From NCBI RefSeq assembly GCF_032854445.1, contig NW_027017955.1, forward strand, positions 682,001 to 746,000: a stretch of 64,000 nt of DNA, read 5' to 3'. The notes beneath the pieces were generated by a model that was not told the origin of the DNA, made no database searches, and worked only from the letters and a program-made list of their open reading frames with translations. Position 1 is the stretch's first letter; each line of letters begins with the position of its first letter. The translations under genes and the position numbers were made by a program. Below are positions 17,712 to 30,270 of this stretch, piece after piece. Origin of the DNA: Liolophura sinensis (Eukaryota; Mollusca; Polyplacophora; Chitonida; Chitonidae).

Positions 17712-19181
17712 TCACAGCTTTCCTGCCATACCAATGGTAGAGAGAAAATCAAAAATAGTATCACTTTCTACAGAATTGAAAAGTTCTGAAAGAGAGCTCA
17801 CGTGATAAAAGGAATCTCGTACAGGAGCAAAGTCGCCACAGTCAAGCAATATGTGCTTGACTGTGAACCGTTGATCACAAGCAAAGCAATGAGGAGCATC
17901 TTCTCCTTTCAACAAATACCCATGCGTAGCACGTGTGTGACCGATACGACACCTCCTCAAAATGCAAGAGCGGAGACGATGCCGTGAAAGGGAAGGCGCT
18001 GGACCAACAAACTGACGAATATCATGCAGTTTGTTGGTTGTCTGGTCATCCCATTGAGCCTGAAACAAGCGCTTGATATAGGAGCAAATAAGTGAACGCA
18101 AGTCCGAATATGGAACGTCAGTTTGGGTAGTAACGGAATGCAAAGCCGCCTTCGCGGCTTCATCTGCAGCAGTATTTCCAGGGATATCCATATGCCCTGG
18201 CACCCAACAAAAGACAATGATAAAGTCTTCATTAAGTCGTTTAAACATCTCCCTGATAGACGGAATGTCTGGATGTACAGGCGAACTAACCCAAATTGCC
18301 TGGAGGCAGCAAAGGGAGTCAGAGCAGATGAGAACTCTGCTACCTCCTAGCTTTGGAATGGACCGAAGTGCGCACAAAATTGCCTTGGTTTCTGCAGTAA
18401 ATACAGAACAGGAATTTGGAAACCGAGTTGAAATGGTTCTAGGCCCAAGGACAGCGGCAGAAGCCACGCCATCATCATTCTTGGAACCGTCAGTGAATAT
18501 GCGGTGATAAAATGGATACTTTGAACACATATTACTAAACTCCTGCTGGTATACTAAAGGGTTGGTGGAAGAATTCTTCAGGGAGGAGAGCGAGGTATCA
18601 ACCTGAGGCTCAGGACATAACCACGGTGGATCTTCCTGGATGCGTATGGGGGTGATAGTATCCAGCCCAAGTCCAGCTGCTTGCACGTGTTCCTGAATGC
18701 GGACACCCAGTGGAGGAAAAATGGATGGCTTCTGAGCATATAAGTCTTCAAATTCCGGATGGAAGACACAATCAAAGGCCGGGTTGGATGGATTGGCTCT
18801 AAGCTTGGTGATATACTGTAAGGATGGTTCAGTTCTTCGAAGCTCCGGGGGAGGCTCGTTTGCCTCAACATACAGACTCTCCACAGGAGAGGTACGGAAA
18901 GCACCTAAGCACAACCGTAGGGCCTGGTGATGTATAGTATTGAGTTTCTTCAACTGGGAGCGCGACGGACCTCCATAAACACTGCAGGCATAGTCTAGCT
19001 TAGAACGAATCAGTGCTCGATAGAGCTGAAGTAGGGTTTCGTGATCCCCTCCCCATCGAGCACTAGAGACAACCTTCAAAATATTAAGCGCCTTTAGGCA
19101 TCTGGCTCTAAGATAATTAATGTGAGATTTAAATGTAAGGTGGTTATCGAAGATCACCCCGAGGAATTTTGCCTCCGGCAC
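17712..19181 (-). pseudogene. LINE-A ORF2 RNase H/C-terminal part, unit 2
   Basis: 489 aa. Differs from unit 1 by Ser for Pro, Phe for Val, Thr for Ser (SSTNPL) and His for Arg. All RNase H catalytic residues remain. Confidence 0.89.
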
Positions 19182-19201
19182 AACCTTGATGGGAGACCCA
19201 T

Positions 19202-20567
19202 CTAAAAATACCTTGGGGTCTTCATGGGGGAAGTACTTCCGACAAAAGTGTACACAGTCTTCGACTTGGAGAACTTAAATCCGTTCTCCAGTGCCCAGGC
19301 ATGGATTTTGTTAAGACAAATCTGCAGCTGTCTCTCAATGGTGTGCATACCTTTGCCTCGACAAGAGATACCAAGATCGTCCACAAAAAGGGACGCATTC
19401 ATACTAGGAGATAAAACTCTGGCAAGGCTATTAATCTTACTGCTAAAGAGAGTAACTGATAAAATGCTGCCTTGAGGAACCCCCTGATCTTGTTCAAAGT
19501 AGTCAGATAGGGTAGCCCCAACCCGAACTTGGAAGTGACGATGGTCTAAGAATTTACGAATAAAGTCAGGAAGCCGACCTCTAAGTCCAAATCCATGCAT
19601 ATCTTTCAGAATGCCATATTTCCAAGTAGTGTCATATGCTTTTTCCAGATCAAAAAAGACAGATACGACATGGTCACGATTAACGATACCGTTCTTAATA
19701 AAGCATTCTAGACGAACAAGGTGATCAACAGTACTGCGATTCCTTCGAAATCCACATTGAATGTCGCTTATCAACTCATTAGTCTCCAAAATCCACACCA
19801 TGCGATCGTTAATCATCCTCTCCATAGTCTTGCATACACAACTGGTTAAGGAAATAGGACGATAGTTATTTGGATCGGTAGAATCCTTTCCGGGCTTTGG
19901 GATGGGGACAATAATAGCGTTTTGCCATGAGGCAGGAAAATTCCCGGAAATCCAAATGGTATTAAAAATTCCAAGAAGCACCCTCAAACAAGGAAGATTC
20001 TGGAAGGTGTCGTAAAAGCTGATAGTGGATATCATCTGGCCCTGGAGTTGAATCATGGGCCTTGCTCAGGGATGCGGATAGTTCATGTAGAGAAAATGTA
20101 GCATTGTAGGATTCTTCATTTGAGGATGTAAAATCAAGATAACTTGCCTCGGTCCGTTCCTTGTCACGCTGGAACTGAGGCAAGTAATTATCTGAAGACG
20201 AATGGTGCGCAAAAGAAGCGCCCAACCTATTGGCTATGTCAAGTTTTTCTGTCAAAGAATTATTCCCGTCTTTAAGATGATTGACAGTGACATTGGATCC
20301 CTTGCCTTTGCAGTGGATCATATTCCAGACTTTTGACATAGGGGTACGATGATTAATCTTAGAAACATAACGTTTCCAAGAGTCACGTTTGGACTGTTTG
20401 ATAGTCCTACAAGCTTTAGCTCCAGTACGCCTAACATCGTCTAAATTACCGGGAGATGGTCTACATCGGTACACGCGCTCAGCACGTTTCCTGAAACGCC
20501 TAGCTCGTTTACAGTCCTCCGTGAACCACGGTTTCTTAATACAGGGAACCGCACAAGATTTCGGGAT
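19202..20567 (-). pseudogene. LINE-A ORF2 reverse transcriptase, two frames, unit 2
   Basis: RT core 19202-20056 (QGVPQGSILS, FVDD) and N-terminal frame 19962-20567. Carries FLDHRHF where unit 1 has FLDHGHF. The same frame break (about 19988) and the 13-bp duplication at the right edge are present. Confidence 0.86.
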
Positions 20568-20700
20568 ACATTTGGAGGATACATTTGGAGGCTACATCGA
20601 TTAGCTGATCCGAGAATAACTGGATAGGATCAACTGCATCAAGAAAAAGGTCGCTAGTAAGTGTTTCACCACACAGAACAGCAAAGCGGGGCCAGTCTGC

Positions 20701-21394
20701 TTAATCATAATTAAAGCGTGGAAGGGAGGAAGATACCGGCTCCTCAAGGGTAAGTATGGTGGGGAAGTGGTCGCTTCCGCACAGATCATCATGGACGCTC
20801 CAGCTGAATTCCGATCTTAGCCCTGCATCAGCCAGAGCTAAATCAAGGATCGAATAAATGCCCTTTGCAGGATGAAGGTAAGTATGTGTGCCATCATTTA
20901 AGTCGCATAGAGAGTTATTAGATATAAAATCCTCCAATACAGAGCCCTTCTGGTTACGTTTAGAGTCACCCCAGAGAACACTATGGGCATTAAAGTCACC
21001 CCAAAGAAGGCACGGTGTAGGTAATTGATCACATAGATTTTGCAGCTCTTGTTGGTGAAGAGTAGAAGAAGGTGGTATATAAATACAACAGATTGTTAAT
21101 ACTATACCCAGTATGATACGCACTGCCACCGCCTGCAAATCGGTGTTCAGTGCCATTTTATTGTGTATTACACCCTGCCTAATCAAAAGAGAAGAACCCC
21201 CTGATGCCTTTTCCATTCGTAGACGTGACAACAGCGTGATGACATACATAACCTCGACATTGATAACTAGGATCAGTCAGAGTTTCCTGCAAGTTAAAAG
21301 CTATAGGACTGAGGTCTTGAGCTAACATCTGGAGCTCTGCGAGGTTATACCTCAATCCTCTACAGTTCCACTGTAAGATCTTTGTAGTAGCCAT
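20701..21394 (-). pseudogene. LINE-A ORF2 endonuclease, unit 2
   Basis: Two frames joined near 21205. Identical in units 2-4: CHHAVVTS, MYVITLLSRLR, LHQQEL. Same one-base insertion and same TAA after RFNYD. Confidence 0.86.
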
Positions 21395-21403
21395 TATTAA
21401 TAT

Positions 21404-22547
21404 TTATTTACTCTTTTTCTTTTTTCTGGACTTCTTATACATCGCTGCCCTACGCTCAGCAAAATCCTCCTGTGACAACGTTATCAACATCCTCTGCTTT
21501 TTAGCCTTGTCAACTTTAGAGTCTCGTCGCAATGTGCGATAATACGACCCCACGGATGTTGAGACAGGTACCAAGACCTCATCCTTGCCATTGGTATAGG
21601 CAGGCAAGTCTTCGGGTGCATCCATTTCCGAAAGAGATTCCTCCATATTGGATTCTCCACCAGTCCTAGACATATCAGATTGCTGAGAGCTTCCCTGAGG
21701 ATCAAGGCAATGTGCTATATCTCTAGTGTCTAACTGTGACATTGTAGACGGGTCAGGACTGAACGTGCTACCCCATAAGGACGGGCTCTTACCAAGTGCA
21801 CCTTTGGAGGGCATCACGCCACTGGATTGCGTCTCCTTAATGCAGGATGGCGTTGTATCCGAAATTTCTGACGATCAAGAGGTAAGGAGGAATTCGAGAT
21901 TTGACTCATACCGACAACCCACTCCGGGCTATTTGATGTCTGAGATGCCTCGCAAAGGCTCTGGGGCCCACCTACTACTGGCGATTCGCTTAACTTCCTT
22001 ACCTTATTTGTAGCACTCTCCAGCTTCCTCGTTGTCAGCAGCAGAGTTATCCAAAGTCCCTTTATTTTGTTGACTGGAAGGAACAGACTCGGCAGAAACC
22101 CCAATTTCCATATCATCCCGCAAAGGTTCTACACAGTCAACTCTATATATGATTTATTTGACAGCATCGCTGGCGATGTTGTCATCAATTATTTGAAGGC
22201 CATTGGCCTTTATCATAAAATATAAATTTTAATTGTCATAAATATCTGTAGATAAACAGTTATATACATATAGATTTATACATGTGCTATAACCCTGGTT
22301 TTCGAGTTTTAACTCTTATTTTTCTTTTATACGATTTTAAACATGTCTGTACTTTTTGTTTTACTTTTGATGTTCATATTATCATATCGAAAACCTTAAC
22401 CGTCTCGCGTTTTCACCTTGTTCTCGCCACGATATGGCTGAAATATTGCCGATGTGGCGTTAAGCCATAATCATTCATTCATTCATTCATTCCATATCAT
22501 CCCCATGTCCCTGACTATAATTACCATCATCATCTCCTCGACCTTCA
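21404..22547 (-). pseudogene. LINE-A ORF1 remnant, unit 2
   Basis: Open piece 21404-21817 with Asp for Gly and Val for Leu relative to unit 1; the upstream frame is split by B0. Confidence 0.63.
22120..22489 (+). mobile_element. B0 LINE-B insertion, unit 2
   Basis: Same insertion and same 14-bp target duplication (right copy at 22490-22503) as unit 1, but with one more ATTC in the tail. Confidence 0.87.
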
Positions 22548-23138
22548 CCCCCGTGGGGTTTCCGGGGTGATAAGAATAGGGCCTCAGCCCTCTAGGCAAG
22601 CTTGTCGTAAAAGTCGACTAACCTAGAGCTCTCCTGTGTGAGCCCGGTGAATATAATAGGCTCACATCTTCTCGGTTGTGTGAGAGGCAACCGGGGAGCG
22701 ACCTGTTTTCCGTGGGTTGCGACCCGTAATCTCCGAGGACGGGATCCTGGTGGCTGAGGGTGGGTTGGTCTTGCGAGATCCTCCGCTTTGGCCCTTACTT
22801 GGAGTGAAACGGGAGGTCGGATGGGCCCGGTCCGATCAATCGGCTTGGTCATGTCTTGCCTCTACGTGGTTCCAATTGCCTCAATAACAGCATATCGTTT
22901 GGCGAACAAATATTATTTCTGAAATATCGTTTGTAGGACTACGTTTTGAGGCGGTGGCTCATGGGTCAATCGAGTAGATTGAATTTAACCTGTTGGTATA
23001 AATCAATCTGTTCGAGTATACCTCATATGGAATCCTTGGTGCCTTTCCTGCTGGGTATCCCCAGGTTCAGACATCGCCCTTGTTGGCACTCCGTGGTGGG
23101 TGGGGAACATATGGGCTGAATTGTATATACATATTGCC
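22548..23138 (+). promoter_or_regulatory. LINE-B1 5' UTR, unit 2
   Basis: Has the 13-bp deletion (loss of a CGCGCCCAACACT-like stretch near 22782) shared with units 3 and 4. HP1-HP3 unchanged. Confidence 0.7.
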
Positions 23139-24500
23139 ATGTCATCTATAAACCTTAATTCGAATGTTTTAAATCTAAATACCAGGTCTTCCTCTCAGCC
23201 GATTTCAAGCGCTGACAAAAAGAGGAAATTAGAGGTTTTGTCGGATTCGGCTGATAACGGACAGGACAGCTGGCCGGCCTTTATCGTTCTCTCAACAAAG
23301 AGTGAACAAAAGCCGGCCTCCAAAATTCATCCATTTGTACTGAAAAGGGCCCTGCAGGGTTCAGCAGGTACATTAAAAAACGTCAAGAAATTACGATCCG
23401 GAGACATTCTTATTGAATGTTTCCGGAAACAACAGTCCATAAATTTATTAGCTTTAAACAAAATAAATGATATTCCTGTGTATACATCCCCCCATAACTC
23501 CCTGAACAGCTGTCAGGGAATTATACGTGACAGAGATCAGGATATCATTGATCTATCAGAAGAAGAAATCTGCACTGAACTGAAGTCACAAGGTGTTACC
23601 AGAGTGAAACGCTTCAATATGAAGAAATCTGGTAACATCATTAAACTAAATACATATCTTCTCACCTTCAACAGTAAATCTATTCCGTCATATATTTACA
23701 TTGGCCCGTATAGGGTTGGTGTGGACTTATATATACCTAACCCAACACGTTGTTTCAAGTGTCAAAAGTTTGGCCATGGCAAGGGCCAGTGTAAAAATAA
23801 ACTGATTTGTTTCCGGTGCGGCAGCGAGGGTCATGATGGTTTCGACTGCAGCAGCACAGCAAAGTGCTGCAATTGTGGTGGAGATCACATGGCCTCCTCT
23901 AGGGACTGCCCACTTTTTGTAAAAGAAAAACAAATAATCACAATAAAGACTAAAAACAATATATCATATCAGGAGGCCCGGAAATTGGTCTCCCCTCCTA
24001 ACATTTCACTGCAGACTTCATTTGCCAATGCGGTCAAGCGAGTAGCATCTGTTGCTACTCAAACATCAATGACTTGGCCCATTGGAAACCAGAAACCATG
24101 TCTTATTTCTGTTGAACCTACTGTTCGACCTGCTTTTAATACGTCCTCAACCCAGACTGCCTCAATACAACAGATCAAACCAGCCAATAACACTGACCAA
24201 CCCGATATTCCTAAACCTAGTCAACCTAAAAACAAAAATGTGTCCGAAAATAAACCTCAAAATAAAAACAATAAACCTAGTAAACCCAGTGGCCCAACAG
24301 AGCGTCCCTCTAAGGCCACTGGGGACCCTGTCCAAACTTATAATAAATTTGGACCGTTGGAGGACGTTGGTTTTTCAACATCAGATTCGGATGTGATGGA
24401 TACATCACCCGCACCAGGGAGATCTAACAGCCGATCTCCCAGGATGGGTCGTCCACGGTCCAAACATAAAGAAAAATCTCCTATACGTCTCCCTCCGTAA
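23139..24500 (+). CDS. LINE-B1 ORF1, unit 2
   Basis: 453 aa, three CCHC knuckles, intact. Identical in units 2-4 and different from unit 1 by Ile for Met, Lys for Glu, Glu for Gly (knuckle 2, CGSEGH), Asn for Ser, Trp for Leu and Ser for Ala. TAATG coupling to ORF2. Confidence 0.9.
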   Translation: MSSINLNSNVLNLNTRSSSQPISSADKKRKLEVLSDSADNGQDSWPAFIVLSTKSEQKPASKIHPFVLKRALQGSAGTLKNVKKLRSGDILIECFRKQQSINLLALNKINDIPVYTSPHNSLNSCQGIIRDRDQDIIDLSEEEICTELKSQGVTRVKRFNMKKSGNIIKLNTYLLTFNSKSIPSYIYIGPYRVGVDLYIPNPTRCFKCQKFGHGKGQCKNKLICFRCGSEGHDGFDCSSTAKCCNCGGDHMASSRDCPLFVKEKQIITIKTKNNISYQEARKLVSPPNISLQTSFANAVKRVASVATQTSMTWPIGNQKPCLISVEPTVRPAFNTSSTQTASIQQIKPANNTDQPDIPKPSQPKNKNVSENKPQNKNNKPSKPSGPTERPSKATGDPVQTYNKFGPLEDVGFSTSDSDVMDTSPAPGRSNSRSPRMGRPRSKHKEKSPIRLPP

Positions 24501-24880
24501 TGGCGATATACGACAAAATTATACAGTGGAATTGTCGAGGCCTTAAGGTCAATTTTATTGAAATAACACAGCTTGTTCAATCATTAAATCCTATAGCCCT
24601 GTGTCTTCAGGAAACTCATTTGAAAACATCTGACAAAGATAAAATAACTCTTAAAAATTACTCATTATACAGTACGTACTCTAATGAAGAAGATCGAGCT
24701 GCAGGCGGCACCTCTATCTTCGTCAATAACAATGTTATTCACAGCCCTGTTGCTCTGGATACAGAGCTTCAGGCTGTGGCCGTTCGTGTTTCATTATGTG
24801 AAACAATCACATTATGTTCAGTGTATATTCCCCCGAACATTTCTTTGTCAGCTTTGCAGTTACATAATTTAAAAGAATGA
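24500..24880 (+). pseudogene. LINE-B1 ORF2 truncated endonuclease, unit 2
   Basis: Same 126-aa fragment as unit 1, ending at the AGAATG junction with B-rev. Confidence 0.86.
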
Positions 24881-26899
24881 ATGAATGAATGATTATGGCT
24901 TAACGCCACATCGGCAATATTTCAGCCATACCGTGGCGAGAACAAGGTGAAAGCAAGAGACGGTTAGGGTTTTCGATATGACAATATGAACACCAAAAGT
25001 AAAACAAAAAGTACAGACGTGATTAAAATCGAATAAAAGAAAAATAAGATTTAAAACTCGAAAACCAGGGTTAGAGTACATGTATAAATATATATAACTG
25101 TTTATCTATAGATATCCATGACAATTAAAATTTATATTTTATGATATAGGCCAATGGCCTTCAAACAATTTATGACAACATCGCCAGCGATGCTGTCAAA
25201 CAAATCATATATAGAGTGGACTGTGTAGAATCTCTGCCGAACATGGGCAAAGTCTACACAGTCAACCAGAATATGTTTGATGCCATATTGAGCATCACAT
25301 CCAACACACTCGGGAGCACTGCTCCCATCCAAGATGAAATTGTGTGTCAGATGAGAATGTCCAATACGGCATCTGGTTAAAACGACTTGGTCTCTACGAG
25401 ACATATCAAATGTATATGAATTATAGCCAATGACCGGATGAATGGCATGCAGTTTATTATGGACCTGCAAGTTCCATTCACCCTGCCAAAGGCCACGAAT
25501 ATATTTAAGAATATTGGACTTCATGTCAGTATAAGGGATTTTTATCTTAGATATGGGTTTATTTAGGGCAGCTTTCGCCTCCCTGTCTGCGACTGTGTTT
25601 CCATGGATACCAATATGACTTGGTATCCAGCAGAATATAATATCTTTACCTCTTCTAATTAATTTCCTATGTATAGCTAAAATTTGAAGGATCAAGGGAT
25701 TTTTAAATTTATTGTTCTGTATTGCCAATAGGCAAGACAACGAGTCAGTGCATATCATTGCCCTCTGGGCACACCCAGAAGAAACATATGATAAGGCCAG
25801 GAGTATACCTCTGGCCTCGGCAGAGAATATTGAAGAAGAGGATGGAAGACGAAAGGAAGAGACTCGCTGCTCCATGACAGCCGCAGTCGCAACCCTGTCC
25901 CCATCCTTCAACCCGTCAGTATATATAAATTTATAATCCATATAATTAGCTTTAATTTCAGCAAAACCTTGCTGAATTATAAGAGAATTTATATTCGATT
26001 TATTATATTTACGTAGATCAAATATTAGTTTAGGTTGTGGGAGAAGCCATGGAGGAGACTCCGGAAAAGACACCGGAGCTATATCCTCCAGCTTGATGTT
26101 AGCTCCCACAGTATGGTCCCGTATACGAAGACCGAACGAAGGGATCTTGATAGGACATTTAGTATATTTGTCTACATACAATGGATTGAAAACACAGTCG
26201 TAGGCAGGGTTTGTTGGATGTGGTTTAAGCTTTGTAGCATATTGAAGGCTAAGTTTTATACGTCGGTTATATAAAGAAGGCTCATTTGCCTCCACGTATA
26301 AACGTTCTACTGGTGAGGTTCTAAAAGCACCAAGGCTGAGCCTCAAACCTTGGTGATGAACAGGATCCAACATTTTAATGTACGAATTCCTAGCGGAACC
26401 GTAAATGATGGATCCATAGTCCAATTTAGACCTCACCAGAGAACGATATAAATTAAGTAAAACTGATCGGTCAGCACCCCAATCGGTGCTAGACACGACC
26501 TTAATTATATCGAGAGCCTTTGTACATTTAGCTTTAAGCATTTTTATATGAGGTGTAATTGATATTCGATTTTTTGTCAAAAATAAAACCCCTAAAAATT
26601 TATTTTCTCCAACAATTTTCACTGGTTTACCAAAAAAATTAAGTTCAGGGTCTAGAGGGAATTTCCGTTGATTACAAAAATGCATACCGACGGTTTTAGA
26701 TGCGGAAAATCTAAAACTATTGGCAACTGCCCATTTCTCGATCTTATTGAGACAAAGCTGCAGCTGCCGCTCGATGTTATTCATATTTTAAGCACGGTAG
26801 CATATCAGGAAATCATCTACATATAAAAAAAACCTCTGTGCCAGATGTCAATGTTATAGCCAAACTAAACTATCAGGCAAAAGAAAGGTGTCACCGTAT
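24875..26899 (-). mobile_element. B-rev LINE-B 3' half, unit 2
   Basis: Holds ORF2 piece 25132-26784, identical in protein to unit 1, with the same single TAA after YVDD. The switch from unit-3-like to unit-1-like sequence lies inside this element. Confidence 0.85.
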
Positions 26900-27143
26900 T
26901 TTTTTTCATAAAAAAAAGTAAAAGCGCGGTTCCGGGTTTGACTCTAAGCAGGACTTAGTGTATGAATGCATAGTTTCCTCTACCAGAACGCATCGTCACC
27001 AACGCAGCAACTGGAATTGTGAAATTGCGACCACATGCAAAACGTCCTTTTGAGGCATGGCTCGTGATGCACGTGCGGTAATGTTGCATAAATACTCTTG
27101 CTCGAAAGAGAAGACATTCAGTGACCGAAAAAACACCAACAGT

Positions 27144-27428
27144 ATGCCAAGACTTACGCAAGCGCAACGAGACCAGGCCATCGGTATGTCCACCATGGCA
27201 GTCTCGCAACGTCACATTGCAAGAACGTTCAACTGCAGCCAAACCACCATCAGGAGGTTGTTGATACGCTATCAGCAGACAGGCCAGACCCAAGACAGAC
27301 CAAGATCGGGAAGACCGAGGCTGAAGATCGCTACATCCGGCAGATCCACCTCCGAAACGTCAACAGCGGCGACGGCACTAGGCCATGTCATCAGCCCCAG
27401 AACAACACTGTGTCGTCTTCGTTCAACT
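27144..27428 (+). pseudogene. Tc1-like transposase fragment, unit 2
   Basis: Same HTH and SGRPR sequence, same frame shift and same cut by the LINE-B2 5' UTR. Confidence 0.77.
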
Positions 27429-28213
27429 CCCCCGTGGGGTTTCCGGGGTGATAAAAATAGGACGTCAGTCCTCTAGGCAAGCTTGTCGTAAAAGTCGACT
27501 AACCTAGAGCTCTCCTGTGTGAGCCCGGTGAATATAATAGGCTCACATCTTCCCGGTTGTGTGAGAGGCAACTGGGGAGCGACCTGTTTGCCTTGGGTTG
27601 CGACCCGTGATCAACGAGGACGGGATCCTGGTGGCTGAGGGCGTGTTGGTCTTGCGAGATCCTCACGCCCAACACGTCACTTTGGGCCTTACTTGGGGAG
27701 AGACGGGAGGTCGGATGGGCCCGATCCGATCAATCGGCTTGGTCACGCCTTTCCTCTGCGTGGCCCCAAAATTTCTCCATAACACCACTCAGTAAAGAAT
27801 AAATGTTATTTCTGAAATTTTGTTTGCGGTACTACGTTTTCAGGCGGTGGCTCATGGACCAATCGAGTAATATGTGTCTGATGTGTGACCTTATTAGCCT
27901 AATGGGGTTTGCTTATGGACGTGGAGTCCTTGGTGCGTTTCCTGGTGGGTAACCCCAGGTTCAGGCATCGCCCTTGTTGGCACTCCGTGGGTGGGGTGGG
28001 GAACACGTGGGGTGAATTCGTATTATATATTGATTATGTCTATCCTAACCCTTCCAAACCAAATGTATCTAACAAATAAAATAACCAGGTCTTCCTCTCA
28101 TCCGACTTCGTCGAATGCTGACAAAAAGAGGGAGTTAGAGGTTTTGTCAGGCTGCCTTGATAATGCGCAGGATACATGGCCGCCTTTCATCGTTCTCTCA
28201 ACAAGGAGTGAAC
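27429..28213 (+). mobile_element. LINE-B2 head (5' UTR and ORF1 start), unit 2
   Basis: ORF1 start at 28036. One private SNP (GAGTAATATG) in the UTR. Confidence 0.8.
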
Positions 28214-28406
28214 AGAATGAATGAATGATTATGGCTTAACGCCACATCGGCAATATTTCAGCCATATCGTGGCGAGAACAAGGTCAAAAAGTGAGATGGT
28301 TAAGGTTTTCGATATAATAATATGAACACCAAAAGTAAAACAAAAAGTACAGACATGTTTAAAATAGTATGAAAGAAAAATAAGAGTTAAAACTCGAAAA
28401 CCAGGG
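28214..28406 (-). mobile_element. Inverted LINE-B 3' UTR piece, unit 2
   Basis: Same 193-bp inverted block as in unit 1, tail outward at left. Confidence 0.79.
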
Positions 28407-29313
28407 GTTGTGCCCAGAGGGCAATGATATGCACTGACTCGTTGTCTTGCTTATTGGCAATACAGAACAATAAATTTAAAAATCCCTTGATCCTTCAAAT
28501 TTTAGCTATACAGGAATTAATTAGGAAGCTAATTAGAAGAGGTAAAGATATTATATTCTGCTGGATACCAAGTCATATTGGTATCCATGGAAACACAGTC
28601 GCAGACAGGGAGGCGAAAGCTGCCCTAAATAAACCCATATCTAAGATAAAAATCCCTTATACTGACATGAAGTCCAATATTCTTAAATATATTCGTGGCC
28701 TTTGGCAGGGTGAATGGAACTTGCAGGTCCATAATAAACTGCATGTTATTCATCCGGTCATTGGCTATAATTCATATACACTTGATATGTCTCGTAGAGA
28801 CCAAGTCGTTTTAACCAGATGCCATATTGGGCATTCTCGTCTAACGCACAATTTCATACTAGATGGGAGCAGTGCTCCCGAGTGTGTTGGATGTGATGCT
28901 CAATATGGCATCAAACATATCTTGGTTGACTGTGTCGACTTTGCCCATGTTGGGCAAAGATTCTACACAGTCAACTCTATATATGATTTATTTGACAGCA
29001 TCGCTGGCGATGTTGTCATAAATTATTTGAAGGCCCTTGGCCTATATCATAAAATATAAAATTTAATTGTCACAAATATCTATAGATAAACAGTTATATA
29101 CATATAGATTGATTTACACATATACTATAACCCTGGTTTTCGAGTTTTAACTCTTATTTTTCTTTTATACGATTTTTAACAGGTCTACTTTTTGTTTTAC
29201 TTTTGATGTTTATATTATCATATCGAAAACCTTAACCGTCTCGCGTTTTCACCTTGTTCTCGCCACGATATGGCTGAAATATTGCCAATGTGGGGTTACG
29301 CCATATTCATTCT
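28407..29313 (+). mobile_element. LINE-B2 tail half, unit 2
   Basis: Contains RNase H end/C-terminal frame 28424-29059, the same protein as unit 1. Confidence 0.82.
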
Positions 29314-29700
29314 AGGTCAGTCGCCTTTCACGACAAGATTATCTGCAGAGTCTATCGGAGCTGGGGCTTAACATATTTCCACTACACACTGCAAGTAGCT
29401 TGGGCCGTGGAAGGCCTAGTCGTGGAAGCAAATGAAAACTGCGGGCCTGTATTCCAACAAATCCGACCAGGGTGTGGGGACCACCAGGTCCTGAGGAAGG
29501 ATCTACTTTCCCTATCCCCCTGCGTGCGGTCCAAATAAATGCATTTATTGCGTCAGGTAGAAACCTCAATCCACCAAATCCAGGTCTAACCTGACGCGTT
29601 TGACCATAGCAATGGAGATGAACCACGCGAGGTGCATACGGCACGCTCTTTCGTGACCCACCACTTCTGCTAGGTCACGTGACCACAAGTTACTGCCCCT
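29314..29700. other. Unassigned 387-bp segment, unit 2
   Basis: Same as 13340-13726; E-box palindrome at about 29673. Confidence 0.4.
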
Positions 29701-30270
29701 CCCCCCGTGGGATCTCCGGGGTCATAAGAGTAGGACCCCAGTTCTCTAGGCAAGACTGTCGTACGAGGCGACTAGCTTAGAGTGTGGTTCTGGTGAATAG
29801 AATAATTTCACAGCCTCCCTGGGCTTGTCGTACAAAGTGAATAAAAGGGTCAACCTGTTTGCCGTGGGTTGCGACCCGTGATTGGGGAGGACGGGATTCT
29901 GGTGCCTGAGGGCGGGTTGGCCTTGCGAGATCCTCACGTATAACAGTCTACTTCGGTCCTTACTTCTGCAAAGACGGCCGGTCGGAGGGCCCGTTCCGAG
30001 GTCACGCCAGTCCGGATGTCCGGGCATCAACCTTCATATATCTCGATTTCGTATAAATTGACTACTTTCCGTGTTGGACGTTTTTAGTGAGATGTTGGGA
30101 TGTCTGGACGGTGGTTGCGGGGTCAATCGACTTGGCCGTTTATAGTTTATTAGCCTGGCGGAGTATGAGCGAAGAATCCACCTTACCGAGGATGGCGTAG
30201 AACTCTCTGCTGCTTACCCGCAGGAGGCGTTCCATCGTATATGTAATGGCACTCCGTTGCTGGTTAAGGT
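29701..30270 (+). mobile_element. LINE-B3 5' UTR, unit 2
   Basis: Same diverged UTR. The junction to B3-rev reads GGTGCTTAAGG, a private change. Confidence 0.74.

Larger units (their letters stand above)
17552..22547 (-). mobile_element. LINE-A, unit 2
   Basis: Same layout and same frame breaks as unit 1. Relative to unit 1 it has 8 extra bp (GGTAGTTT-like) between the tail and the ORF2 stop, and a restored 5-bp outer stem (GTCGC/GCGAC) in the 3' hairpin. Confidence 0.87.
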